Shown here piece after piece: positions 9,550 through 18,382 of a stretch of 64,000 bases of DNA. Positions within the stretch are counted from its first letter, which is position 1; each line of letters starts with the position of its first letter. A program made the translations under genes and the position numbers. The notes below the pieces were generated by a model. The model worked only from the letters and a program-made list of their open reading frames with translations, did not search any database and was not told the origin of the DNA. The stretch comes from Amylibacter sp. (GTDB taxonomy: Bacteria; Pseudomonadota; Alphaproteobacteria; Rhodobacterales; Rhodobacteraceae): contig JAJFHZ010000023.1 of the NCBI GenBank assembly GCA_021775355.1, forward strand, positions 61,716-125,715, read 5' to 3'.

Positions 9550-10752
9550 ATGCGTGATAATTTAAAAATTGGATATCTGATCCCGCAATTCCCCGGACAA
9601 ACCCATATTTTCTTTTGGCGCGAGCTGATGGAACTGGAAAAACTGGGGGTTGATGTGCAAATTTTCAGCACTCGATTGCCGCCACCATCACTGATGTCAC
9701 ATAATTGGTCACAAACCGCTATTGAACGCACTACTTATATAGGGCGCCCTAAATTACGCGATATTTTCAGCAGTCTTTTCACTCTTCCATACCGCGAAAT
9801 TGCAGGCGCCGCACATCAAGACGGCAAAACCTTTCTAAAAGATGTCTTGATTTGTGCGCCTGCCGCAAAACGATTGTTACGCGAATGCCGTACAAAAGGA
9901 ATTTCGCATGTTCACGTTCATTCCTGCGCCCGTGCAGCTTTAATTGCGGCGCTTGCCAATCACATGGGTGGGCTTTCTTATTCCTTAACGTTGCACGGTC
10001 CGATGTCGGATTATGGGACAGGCCAACCAATGAAATGGCGACACGCAAAATTTGCGACAATCATCACAGAAAAACTTCTGGCCGAAGTGTGCGAAGTATT
10101 GGGTGATGACGCCCCGGCCAAGCTGGTCATTCAGCCAATGGGTGTCGATATAAATGAAATGTCGCGCAACAATGGTTACAAACCTGCCAATCCAAACGAA
10201 AAAATCAGATTGTTCTCCTGTGGCCGTCTGAACATCGTCAAAGGCCATCAGGATCTGATGCAGGCAGTACGTATACTGGTTGGGCGTGGTTTGGACGTCG
10301 AATTGGAAATCGCGGGTGAAGATGATACTGGCGGGCAGGGGTACCACCAAGTGCTTAATACACTTTTGCAAAACCTTGGTTTGGAAAACCGCGTTCGATT
10401 ATTAGGCGCGATTGATGTTCAATCCGTGCGCCAAAAACTGCAAGACGCCCATATTTTTGCGCTGGCCAGCTGGCACGAACCCCTTGGCGTTGCTTATATG
10501 GAAGCAATGGCATGCGGCGTTCCGACCATCGGAACCGATGCGGGCGGCGTGCGCGAACTTATTCAGGATGGTATCAATGGGCGGTTGGTTAAACCAAAAG
10601 CCCCAATAGAACTGGCAGATACAATTCAAGATATGATAAATAATCCAGATCAGGCTTTGGCCTTAAGCAAAGAAGGACGTAATCATATTACTAAACATTA
10701 TCGGTCTTCATTGGGTGCCGAAGTTTTAAAACGTGAAATCCTAAAGGTCTGA
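9550..10752 (+). CDS. GT4 family glycosyltransferase
   Basis: From the ATG at 9550 the protein has about 400 residues and a GT-B fold. The N-terminal domain starts DNLKIGYLIPQFPGQTHIFF. The C-terminal donor domain contains FSCGRLNIVKGHQDL, then EPLGVAYMEAMACGVPTIG with the paired glutamates of retaining GT4 enzymes, and GGVRELI. A GTG start 16 codons upstream (9502) is possible, but 9550 places the start just before the first beta strand, as is usual in the family. The gene is convergent with the 954-residue secreted protein, and the two 3' ends overlap by 12 nt. Its role is probably the same glycan pathway; acceptor and sugar are unknown. Confidence 0.88.
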   Translation: MRDNLKIGYLIPQFPGQTHIFFWRELMELEKLGVDVQIFSTRLPPPSLMSHNWSQTAIERTTYIGRPKLRDIFSSLFTLPYREIAGAAHQDGKTFLKDVLICAPAAKRLLRECRTKGISHVHVHSCARAALIAALANHMGGLSYSLTLHGPMSDYGTGQPMKWRHAKFATIITEKLLAEVCEVLGDDAPAKLVIQPMGVDINEMSRNNGYKPANPNEKIRLFSCGRLNIVKGHQDLMQAVRILVGRGLDVELEIAGEDDTGGQGYHQVLNTLLQNLGLENRVRLLGAIDVQSVRQKLQDAHIFALASWHEPLGVAYMEAMACGVPTIGTDAGGVRELIQDGINGRLVKPKAPIELADTIQDMINNPDQALALSKEGRNHITKHYRSSLGAEVLKREILKV

Positions 10753-13605
10753 AACCATATGAACCACGTCAGGGTCGGCCTCAAACTGAAGTGCTTCAAT
10801 GCTGAACAGTCGGGTCGTACCCGTCGGGCCAATGGCCAGCAAAACTGCATCTTGCTTCTGAAAACTGTAATCCGTCATCAATCCCGATAACACCGCCCGG
10901 TCAAAACCACCCCCACCATGCAAATAGTCCCCACCGCCTGAACTGACCAATACATCATCACCGTCATCTGCCAAAAGCGTGTCTTCCTCGGATGTGCCTT
11001 TCAGTGTTTCTACCGCCTCTGTTCCTATTTGAAAGACACCCTGTGTAAAGGTATCGGCAGACCTGTTCGACCACCAAGCGGGCGTCTCTGCGTTGAACTG
11101 TTTCAATACGTCCCAACGTGGGTTTTGATCGTCCAAATGACGCAGCGAACCCCAGCTGCCCCATCGGCTGGTGCGGGCAACATCCACAAAAGCATTGAAT
11201 TGAGTGCCGCCAATTTCACGCCACTTGTTTAATAACACTTTATAAACCTCTGCTACTTCTGGCGTATAGTTAAAGTGATTGAAAAAGGCACTTAAGTCCG
11301 GGTTCCCGGCCCATTCACCAATGCCGACAACATGGGTGCCACCCTCATACATTATCAAATCCAGCCCATTTTCAGCTGCAACCTTTGACTGATAGGGTAA
11401 AGCATCAGTCAAAAGATGGTTTAAAGAATCATCCAAAATATCCTGGGCAACCAAGGACACAGCCAAATCGTACTTGTGTGCAGCAATGTAAGCTTCATAT
11501 TCTTGCCCAGATAGTCCAAGTGTCCCAGCGGCTTCAACTGCTGTATTTAAGCTTTGCTTGATCCATTCCAATACCGTTGGGGCTTTTTCATCAGTACCTA
11601 AATCCAGGCCGAAATACCCGGTAACAGCATAGGCATCAAAACTTGAAACAGGGGGAGCGTTGCCGTTTTCGGCTTGCCATAATGGGGCTTGTAAAAGACC
11701 TTCTTCCAGTCCCGGCCAGTCAGTATGTGCCGCAATCACGCGCACCAATCGGTCATTTGCAGACGCACCATAAACTTCGCCCCAAATTTTCGCCATGATT
11801 GCCGCACGCATCCCGGCAAATTGCATCCATCCATCTTGCTTGCCCTTGCTTCCCCAACGCTCTTCGGCTTGGTGTAACGCCCACGCAGTTTGCGGAAATG
11901 TGAAATTCCAAACCTCGTTGGAATATTCCACATAGGTCTTCAGGCGGGGGTCAAGATTAGTATAAACATAGCTTGCGAAATTACGGCTATATGTGTCCGT
12001 GGCCATATGGGGCATATTAAACCAAGGATCGACACCAATTTCATTTGCCAGTTTAACCATCATTTCAACAGGCACACCACGGCGTACATAGGTGTAATCT
12101 GCAATCTTTGGTCGCCTATTCCATTCAGACTGCATTGATCCATTGGTAAACATCCAGTCCATAAATCGCACCGAGCGTAAATCTTTGATCCGACGTATCC
12201 AATGAGGATTGAAAACAACCCCGACCTGAAAAAGTGGGATATCATCGACTTTGACGACAGAAATATTTCGAATATAATTTCCTGTACCTTTCGGATCCGT
12301 TTCTTTGATTATTATTCCAACTGTGTCTTCGCCGGGTGTAAAATCAAACCGGATTTCACCACTTGAATACTTAATATTATACGCCCGACCACTTAGATTA
12401 ATGCTGCCCTCTCCATCATATTTCAACCGATAACGGCCCCTTAGCGATACGGCCTCTTTTGGTTGATTGGTCAGAATAAAAGCCTCTACGTGGGTTACTT
12501 CATTCGGAATACTTTTTGGCCACCCATCCACATCCAGATATCCGCGTATCTCCAAATCATCAGCGTCCCAACCACCCCATTGACCCGCTAAATGTCCTGT
12601 CCATGGGCGGGCTGATTTCATAATATCAACAAAAGGTTGTTGTGCCGACCAATCTGCAATCCCGTCCAATCCCATAGCAAGCGAGGGATTAGCAGGACTG
12701 TTCCCGACAGATGCTGTGTTATAAGACGCTATAAAACGAACAATCATTGGATAATTGTCACGTACCAAAGGGTGCACGGTTTCTGGTATATCAAAGTTCA
12801 ACGGCGCATTTTCACTATACAGGTATTGATAGGTGATCAGGCTTGCCAGAAAATATAAAGTTGCAGTGCCATGCGGCGCATCATCCGCATACAGTTCCGT
12901 TGCGGGAATACCGGATAGGGCTGGATTAGTCAGTAACTTTGACAGAATGGGAGCAACCGGGATCAGTTTGATGTTTTGATCGGGACGTGCTTCTTGCAAA
13001 GCCCCTACATACGTTTTGTACCATTCATGGGACTCGCCCAATACAAAACTGTGATATTGTTTCAATCCCGCTTGGGAAGGCGGGAAGTGGCCAATCAAAC
13101 CAGCCATATCAGCCCAACCTTCATAAATGTAATAATGCATGCCCGGTTGTTGATCTGCCAACCAATCAAAGGTTTCCAATGTAGCACTGACAGGTGTAGC
13201 ACCACCTTCATTATCACCATCATAAGGTACGTTTGGGGCCTGATACTGAATATAATTCGCAGGATTGATTAAAATTGTGTTAAAGTCCGCCTTACCGAAC
13301 GACTTTCTATCCGGGTTCCAAATACCGGGAATGTCATGAAACGACCAATTCGCAATAGGGGGCAGGTCTATGGCAAAGTTACGCAACAGACCCCACTGGC
13401 CTTCGACAGCGTAATCATTATTCGCAGCTTTTGCCAAATGGTACAACCAATGCGGAACCGTGGTTTCATCACTTTCGCTTAGATGATTTATAAGACTGTT
13501 ACCAAAAACATAGCTGCGTATCTCATTGGATTGCTGGGCCTGTAACGGCATTGTTAAAACGCTAAGAACAACGAATATTCGCAGCAAGGATGTCAAAGAA
13601 TGCAT
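10741..13605 (-). CDS. Secreted large protein with SGNH-like and glycoside-hydrolase-like parts and an RTX-like C-terminus
   Basis: A 954-residue protein with a Sec signal peptide (residues ~1-23, cleavage near LQAQQ). The first ~330 residues (VFGNSLINHL; YADDAPHGTATLYFLASL) resemble an SGNH-hydrolase-like domain. A middle part carries a carbohydrate-module-like beta segment (residues ~340-470). Residues ~490-850 contain VEYSNEVWNF and related motifs seen in Rhodobacteraceae proteins annotated as cellulose-binding, resembling a TIM-barrel glycosidase. The C-terminus has glycine/aspartate repeats (ADDGDDVLVSS; GGGDYLHGGGGFD) like RTX calcium-binding nonapeptides. Having both a Sec signal and RTX-like repeats is unusual, since RTX proteins normally leave by type I secretion without a cleaved signal. 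It may modify the extracellular polysaccharide made by the adjacent island. Domain calls are from motif reading only. Confidence 0.7.
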   Translation of the reverse strand: MHSLTSLLRIFVVLSVLTMPLQAQQSNEIRSYVFGNSLINHLSESDETTVPHWLYHLAKAANNDYAVEGQWGLLRNFAIDLPPIANWSFHDIPGIWNPDRKSFGKADFNTILINPANYIQYQAPNVPYDGDNEGGATPVSATLETFDWLADQQPGMHYYIYEGWADMAGLIGHFPPSQAGLKQYHSFVLGESHEWYKTYVGALQEARPDQNIKLIPVAPILSKLLTNPALSGIPATELYADDAPHGTATLYFLASLITYQYLYSENAPLNFDIPETVHPLVRDNYPMIVRFIASYNTASVGNSPANPSLAMGLDGIADWSAQQPFVDIMKSARPWTGHLAGQWGGWDADDLEIRGYLDVDGWPKSIPNEVTHVEAFILTNQPKEAVSLRGRYRLKYDGEGSINLSGRAYNIKYSSGEIRFDFTPGEDTVGIIIKETDPKGTGNYIRNISVVKVDDIPLFQVGVVFNPHWIRRIKDLRSVRFMDWMFTNGSMQSEWNRRPKIADYTYVRRGVPVEMMVKLANEIGVDPWFNMPHMATDTYSRNFASYVYTNLDPRLKTYVEYSNEVWNFTFPQTAWALHQAEERWGSKGKQDGWMQFAGMRAAIMAKIWGEVYGASANDRLVRVIAAHTDWPGLEEGLLQAPLWQAENGNAPPVSSFDAYAVTGYFGLDLGTDEKAPTVLEWIKQSLNTAVEAAGTLGLSGQEYEAYIAAHKYDLAVSLVAQDILDDSLNHLLTDALPYQSKVAAENGLDLIMYEGGTHVVGIGEWAGNPDLSAFFNHFNYTPEVAEVYKVLLNKWREIGGTQFNAFVDVARTSRWGSWGSLRHLDDQNPRWDVLKQFNAETPAWWSNRSADTFTQGVFQIGTEAVETLKGTSEEDTLLADDGDDVLVSSGGGDYLHGGGGFDRAVLSGLMTDYSFQKQDAVLLAIGPTGTTRLFSIEALQFEADPDVVHMVSDL

Positions 13606-13760
13606 TTTTTATCCTAAAATTATCCTAGAAAGCATTACACTTTGGTGACCGCTTTGATTGTCTAAGAATACGCCACAAACTGTCCGTAAGTCCATAAACA
13701 TCTATATGTTCTGATTACTGTGCTTATGAAGTGACAGCCAGTCTGCCATTTCGACAAAAG

Positions 13761-15041
13761 TCAGCTATATGCGATTGCTTTGGCTGCAACGGAAATGGCG
13801 CGGTCTGTCTGCTCAAAGTCTGCTTCCATCAAAGCAAGACTCGGATAAGTTTTTCCCGGCGATTTAAAGATACCTTCAGCACGCAATACAACGTTGAACT
13901 TAGCATTACGATTCGTGTCTGATTGCTGCACATGCCGATAATCACGCACTGTTTGATCCGTGAAAACGACATCAAACAGGGTAGGGTGCCCAACGACCTG
14001 ATGCACAATACCCTCTGCCGTTAGGTGCTTTTTGAACATCCCCATCAAACGTTCACCGTTAGCGTTTAGTGTATCGTATGCCCCATCACGCCGCAGAACT
14101 TCCATTGTTTTCATGCCCGCCACTGCGGCGATAGGATTACCGGACAAAGTACCCAGCATCATCAGCCATTGATCACTGCCAACGATCGCCTGATCAAAAT
14201 GCACCATGATGTCTTTACGACCTGCTATGGCGGCCAATGGAAAACCGCCACCAATCACTTTGCCCAATGTGCAAAGATCGGGGGTAACGCCATATGTTTC
14301 TTGTGCGCCACCATATGAAAACCGAAACCCTGTGACCACTTCATCAAAGATCAATACGATACCATATTTATTGCATTCCTCACGAACAGCTTCTAAAAAG
14401 TCAGGTTCCGGTGGAATGATACGTTGAAGTGGCTCTACTATAAGGCCTGCAATTTCATGACCGTGCTCAACCAAAAGGCTGCGCAAAAAATCCAAATCAT
14501 TGAAGGGTGCTATTAGCATTTCATTGCGAACAGCGTCTGGGATACCCGCACTGTCAGGAATAGCTTGTGGAAAGTTGGACATCTGTGCTGGCGCTAGGCT
14601 CATCTGCGCTTCTGCTGACATGCCGTGGTAACCACCTTCGAATTTCAGAATTTTATCACGTCCCGTAAAGGCGCGCGCCAAACGCATGGCATACATATCA
14701 GCCTCACCGCCCGATGATAGAAAGCGTAAATGTTCTGCACATGGAACGGCGGCAATGATATCTTCGGCCAGCTCAATACCTGCGGCATTGTTTGCAAAAA
14801 ACGTCATTCCTTTGGGCAACTGTTCCAATACGGCTTCGATAACTTCCGGATGGCCATGCCCCAGCAACATCGGGCCGGAGCCGATTAGGTAATCAATGTA
14901 TTCATTACCGTTTTCGTCCCAAACTCGGCTACCTTTGCCATCATGAATAACAATATTGGGATCGAAGTTGCCAAAGCCACCAGCGGGGAAAACAGCCTTT
15001 GCCCGTGCAATCCATTCTGCCTGTGTCTGAATTTTTTCCAT
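13761..15041 (-). CDS. Class III aminotransferase, glutamate-1-semialdehyde aminomutase-like
   Basis: A 426-residue PLP enzyme. The Schiff-base lysine is Lys261 in TLGKVIGGGFPL, Asp233 (LIFDEVVTGFR) binds the pyridine nitrogen, and SSGGEADMYAMRLARA near residue 110 is the phosphate/substrate loop. It resembles HemL but lies inside a catabolic operon, so a role in converting an amino-aldehyde or amino acid from the local pathway is more likely than tetrapyrrole synthesis; that is inference. It is the last gene of the leftward operon, 9 nt after the first enolase-superfamily gene. What the reaction is, and whether it is an aminomutase or a transaminase, cannot be read from sequence. Confidence 0.88.
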   Translation of the reverse strand: MEKIQTQAEWIARAKAVFPAGGFGNFDPNIVIHDGKGSRVWDENGNEYIDYLIGSGPMLLGHGHPEVIEAVLEQLPKGMTFFANNAAGIELAEDIIAAVPCAEHLRFLSSGGEADMYAMRLARAFTGRDKILKFEGGYHGMSAEAQMSLAPAQMSNFPQAIPDSAGIPDAVRNEMLIAPFNDLDFLRSLLVEHGHEIAGLIVEPLQRIIPPEPDFLEAVREECNKYGIVLIFDEVVTGFRFSYGGAQETYGVTPDLCTLGKVIGGGFPLAAIAGRKDIMVHFDQAIVGSDQWLMMLGTLSGNPIAAVAGMKTMEVLRRDGAYDTLNANGERLMGMFKKHLTAEGIVHQVVGHPTLFDVVFTDQTVRDYRHVQQSDTNRNAKFNVVLRAEGIFKSPGKTYPSLALMEADFEQTDRAISVAAKAIAYS

Positions 15042-15050
15042 GATAACCTC

Positions 15051-16154
15051 TTAATGGAATGTAGCGGCTTGTTGCCCAAGCACTTCTATATTCGGTGAAA
15101 CCCCCAGACCCACACCTGATGGTGGTGCAATACGGCCATTTTGACGTGTAGGTGCATTTTCATCGATCCTGGGACCAACATATCCTGATAAATCACATGT
15201 GTTTAACAAATTGCGTGGGGCAGTGGCTGCAGCCAAATGCAAAAGTGCACTGGTTGTAATGTCAGATCCCCAAGTGTCTTCGATACACATACGCGCACCC
15301 AGATGCATACACAGATCACGGGCGCGACGTGTAACGCTTAAGCCACCAAACTTTGACAATTTTAATGCAACGGCATCCATAATACCCATTCTATGGGCTT
15401 GCAAAAGTGATGCTGTATCATGGGCCAGCTCATCCATTTTCATAGGCAGACCTGATGCTGACTTTACGGCTGCGCATTCCTCCATCGTGGGGCAGGGTGC
15501 TTCAAGCATGATATCCAAATGCGAAACAGTGCGTGCGACACGCGAACAGTCTAGCTGTGTCCCGCTATTGTTCCAATCTCCATACACCAGTGCACCTGAA
15601 CCAACGGCTTCTCGGACAAGTGTAAGGCGGGCAATATCTGCTTCCCAATTATTGTCCGCCCCAAGTTTTACCTGAAACTGGCGAATGCCCGTGGCATACG
15701 CCTCTTTTGCCATACGGGCCATATCTTCGGGGGCAACACAGGTGATGGAATGATAAAGCGGCATGTCTTTGGTTTGGCGTCCACCCAACAACGCATAAAG
15801 CGGTAAATTAGCCGCTTTGGCGGTCAGGTCCCAAAGTGCTATATCAATAGCGGATTTTGCATATCGATGCCCGATCAAATGGGCGTCAAGCCGGTGCATC
15901 ACAGCTTCTGGGCCTATGGGATCAGATCCAATCAACACAGGTGCCATTTCCGCAATTGCCGGAATAACACCCTTTGCATATGCCGCCAGATAATGCGGAA
16001 TAGGGCAAACTTCCCCCCAGCCGGCCAAACCTTTATCGGTATCTATGCGCAATATTACACTATCGACGGTATCACAGGTTTTACCACCCGCCATGTAATA
16101 GGTTTCGTGACTGGTCAGGGGAACAACCCAAAGTGTGATATCTGTGATCTTCAT
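15051..16154 (-). CDS. Enolase-superfamily enzyme (mandelate racemase/muconate lactonizing type), copy 1
   Basis: A 367-residue enzyme with the usual capping domain (1-~125) and barrel. The second-strand catalytic motif is FQVKLG (Q-x-K rather than K-x-K). The metal ligands are in VYGDWNN, LEAPCPTMEE and KMDELAHD, and the sixth-strand lysine is in ALKLSKFGGL. Two lysines facing across the active site is the muconate-lactonizing/racemase arrangement, which supports racemisation, epimerisation or cycloisomerisation of a carboxylate. It is third of three adjacent paralogues, 3 nt after copy 2. Characterised relatives include proline-betaine and hydroxyproline-betaine racemases and cis-3-hydroxyproline dehydratase; I cannot choose among these. 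Confidence 0.9.
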   Translation of the reverse strand: MKITDITLWVVPLTSHETYYMAGGKTCDTVDSVILRIDTDKGLAGWGEVCPIPHYLAAYAKGVIPAIAEMAPVLIGSDPIGPEAVMHRLDAHLIGHRYAKSAIDIALWDLTAKAANLPLYALLGGRQTKDMPLYHSITCVAPEDMARMAKEAYATGIRQFQVKLGADNNWEADIARLTLVREAVGSGALVYGDWNNSGTQLDCSRVARTVSHLDIMLEAPCPTMEECAAVKSASGLPMKMDELAHDTASLLQAHRMGIMDAVALKLSKFGGLSVTRRARDLCMHLGARMCIEDTWGSDITTSALLHLAAATAPRNLLNTCDLSGYVGPRIDENAPTRQNGRIAPPSGVGLGVSPNIEVLGQQAATFH

Positions 16155-16157
16155 AAG

Positions 16158-17267
16158 TTACACTCCATAAACGGCTATGGCTTCACCAAGGACATTCATA
16201 TCGGGCTTTACCCCAAGCCCCGGGATTGATGGTGGGGTCGCAAAGCCGCCTTCATTGCGTGCACCCATATTGGGCACTGGATCAATGCTAAGGTGATAGT
16301 GGCATAACCAAGAGGCCAGTCTGTTTGCCTCTGGTGTAGATGCTGCCAAATGGATCGCGGCAGTATCCGCCAATCCAGATCCGCCTAAGTCTTCAATATG
16401 CATTTGCCATCCAACGGAAATTCCAAAATCGCGTATTTGGCGGGCCCGTGTCAGACCCCCCACACGATTTGGTTTCACCTTTACACCTTCACAAGCATTG
16501 ATTTTCCAAGCTTCCAAATGATCACCAAATGTATGCATACATTCATCCAGCATAATCGGATTTTGCACACGACGCGCCACATGGGCGCATTGATCCAATG
16601 TCTCACATGGTTGTTCAACCCAATCCCGCGCATCCACTGAATTCAACACTTGGATTGCAGTACCGGGGGTCCATGCACGATTAACGTCAAAGGTGACGGT
16701 TTCATGTGTAGGCAAAGTCTCTGAAATTGCTTCAATCCGCGCGATGTCTGCGGCTGTATCACTACCACCGATTTTGGCAGAATGGGTACGGTAGCCTTTT
16801 TGTGACGCTTTGCGGATCAGTGCAATCATTTCATCCGGTGTGCCGGTAGAGATAGATGAATTCACACAAACAGGTGTCGCTTGCGCACCGCCCATCATTT
16901 GCCAAAGTGGCATATTGCCGCCCTGACCCGTGATATCCCAGCACGCCATGTCTAGTGGGGATTTAACATATGGATGGCCGGGTAGCGTAACATCCATCAA
17001 GCGATTTATGTGATCCAATGATCGCGGATCTTGGCCAATAAGGGCAGGGGCCAGAATTTCCAACCCCGCACGGATACCCGACCCATGAGCCGGCAGATAG
17101 GTATGACCCCAAGGGCAGCCTTCGCCCCAACCTGTTAATCCGTCATCGGTTTGGATTTCAACAAAGGTACTATCCAGTTGTTCAAATTTCAAACGTCCAC
17201 CTGAAAGATAATAAGGCTCGGTTAAGGGCATATCCAACTGGTAAACTTTAATACGGGCAATCTTCAT
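16158..17267 (-). CDS. Enolase-superfamily enzyme (mandelate racemase/muconate lactonizing type), copy 2
   Basis: This 369-residue paralogue has metal ligands in TFDVNRAW, VEQPCETLDQ and MLDECMHT, and a sixth-strand lysine in GVKVKPNRVGGL. The second-strand motif reads HSAKIGG, so the first position of K-x-K is Ser and only the second lysine is kept. This differs from the QxK of copies 1 and 3 and suggests a different substrate or reaction. The start overlaps the stop of copy 3 by 4 nt (ATGA), so translation is coupled. The three copies are clearly divergent in sequence, which speaks for old duplication and specialisation rather than recent amplification. Confidence 0.9.
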   Translation of the reverse strand: MKIARIKVYQLDMPLTEPYYLSGGRLKFEQLDSTFVEIQTDDGLTGWGEGCPWGHTYLPAHGSGIRAGLEILAPALIGQDPRSLDHINRLMDVTLPGHPYVKSPLDMACWDITGQGGNMPLWQMMGGAQATPVCVNSSISTGTPDEMIALIRKASQKGYRTHSAKIGGSDTAADIARIEAISETLPTHETVTFDVNRAWTPGTAIQVLNSVDARDWVEQPCETLDQCAHVARRVQNPIMLDECMHTFGDHLEAWKINACEGVKVKPNRVGGLTRARQIRDFGISVGWQMHIEDLGGSGLADTAAIHLAASTPEANRLASWLCHYHLSIDPVPNMGARNEGGFATPPSIPGLGVKPDMNVLGEAIAVYGV

Positions 17268-18382
17268 CTGTTAATTCCATATACTGCAACAGGTGGGCCA
17301 AGGCTTTCAAAGTCTGGCACAACACCCAACCCAGGTATATCAGTAACATAAAGCTTCCCATCTTGCGTAGTTGGCCCACCTATACCGGTATTCCGTGTAT
17401 TATAATTGTGAAGATCCGTAGAATTGATCAGATACTCTTCCGGTGTGGATGCCGCAAAATGCGCAACCGCAGCCGTTGTAATCTGTCCTCCCCAAGTGTC
17501 TTCACTGACAACTGGAATACGGTTTTCAATTAAATAATCACGAACACGGCGTGCTTTGGACAAGCCCCCAAGATTAGAAATTTTCAAACAACAAATCTCG
17601 GCACCCCTGTCCTGCACAATGCGTTGGGCCATGCGCATATCAGTTATGCATTCATCCAGCTTCATTGGTTGTTGAGCGACACGACGCACCTGCTGACACT
17701 CTTCATAAGTTTTGCATGGTTGTTCCAGAATATAATCTAGATCACGGGTCGCAAGCGCCACTCGAATAGCATTATCCACGCGCCAACCCTGATTGGCATC
17801 CGCCATGGCCTTTTCATCAGCATTAAGCAAAGGAACAATTGTCTTGATCCTTTCAATATCCTTTGACCAGTCGGCCCCGACTTTGATCTGAAATTGACGG
17901 TATCCAGAAGCACGATATTGTTTCATCTCTGTAATTGTTTCAGAAACGTTTTTTTGTGGGGCAACACGGTACATGGGCGCACCGTTCGTTAGTTTACCAC
18001 CCATCAACATCCAAACGGGTTGACCGCAAGATTGGCCCAATATATCCCAAAAGGCCGCATCAAACGGTGCTTTGGCATAACCGTGACCCTGAACCAAGTG
18101 ATCCATCAAACGTTCCATACGGGTAACTTGCCTTGGATCTTCCCCGATCAGTTTTTCTGCCGCGATGCGCGCGAAAGCTTCCACACCTTCAGCGTGGGCC
18201 ACCATATAGTTTTCGCCACATGGGCAGAACTCTCCACATCCCGTTAAACCTGCATCCGTTTCTATAACCACTACAGACGTTTTAGCTGTAGAAATGGCAT
18301 TACCGGCACCCCAACCATACGCACCACCAACATATGGTAGATGTGTTTTATAGATTGAAATGCGGGTTATTTTCATGGGCAT
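17264..18382 (-). CDS. Enolase-superfamily enzyme (mandelate racemase/muconate lactonizing type), copy 3
   Basis: A 372-residue paralogue with the second-strand motif FQIKVG, metal ligands in MADANQGW, LEQPCKTYEE and KLDECITD, and sixth-strand lysine in CLKISNLGGL. The paired lysines match the racemase/epimerase chemistry described for hydroxyproline-betaine epimerase HpbD in Pelagibaca, a known member of this superfamily. Assignment to that activity would need more than motifs. The gene is translationally coupled both ways: its start lies inside the end of the alcohol dehydrogenase gene (10-nt overlap) and its end overlaps copy 2. Confidence 0.9.
   Translation of the reverse strand: MPMKITRISIYKTHLPYVGGAYGWGAGNAISTAKTSVVVIETDAGLTGCGEFCPCGENYMVAHAEGVEAFARIAAEKLIGEDPRQVTRMERLMDHLVQGHGYAKAPFDAAFWDILGQSCGQPVWMLMGGKLTNGAPMYRVAPQKNVSETITEMKQYRASGYRQFQIKVGADWSKDIERIKTIVPLLNADEKAMADANQGWRVDNAIRVALATRDLDYILEQPCKTYEECQQVRRVAQQPMKLDECITDMRMAQRIVQDRGAEICCLKISNLGGLSKARRVRDYLIENRIPVVSEDTWGGQITTAAVAHFAASTPEEYLINSTDLHNYNTRNTGIGGPTTQDGKLYVTDIPGLGVVPDFESLGPPVAVYGINR

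Noticed and set aside
13761..15041. HemL for tetrapyrrole synthesis
   Set aside because: It has the family motifs, but it is the last gene of a catabolic operon, so a housekeeping heme role is unlikely.
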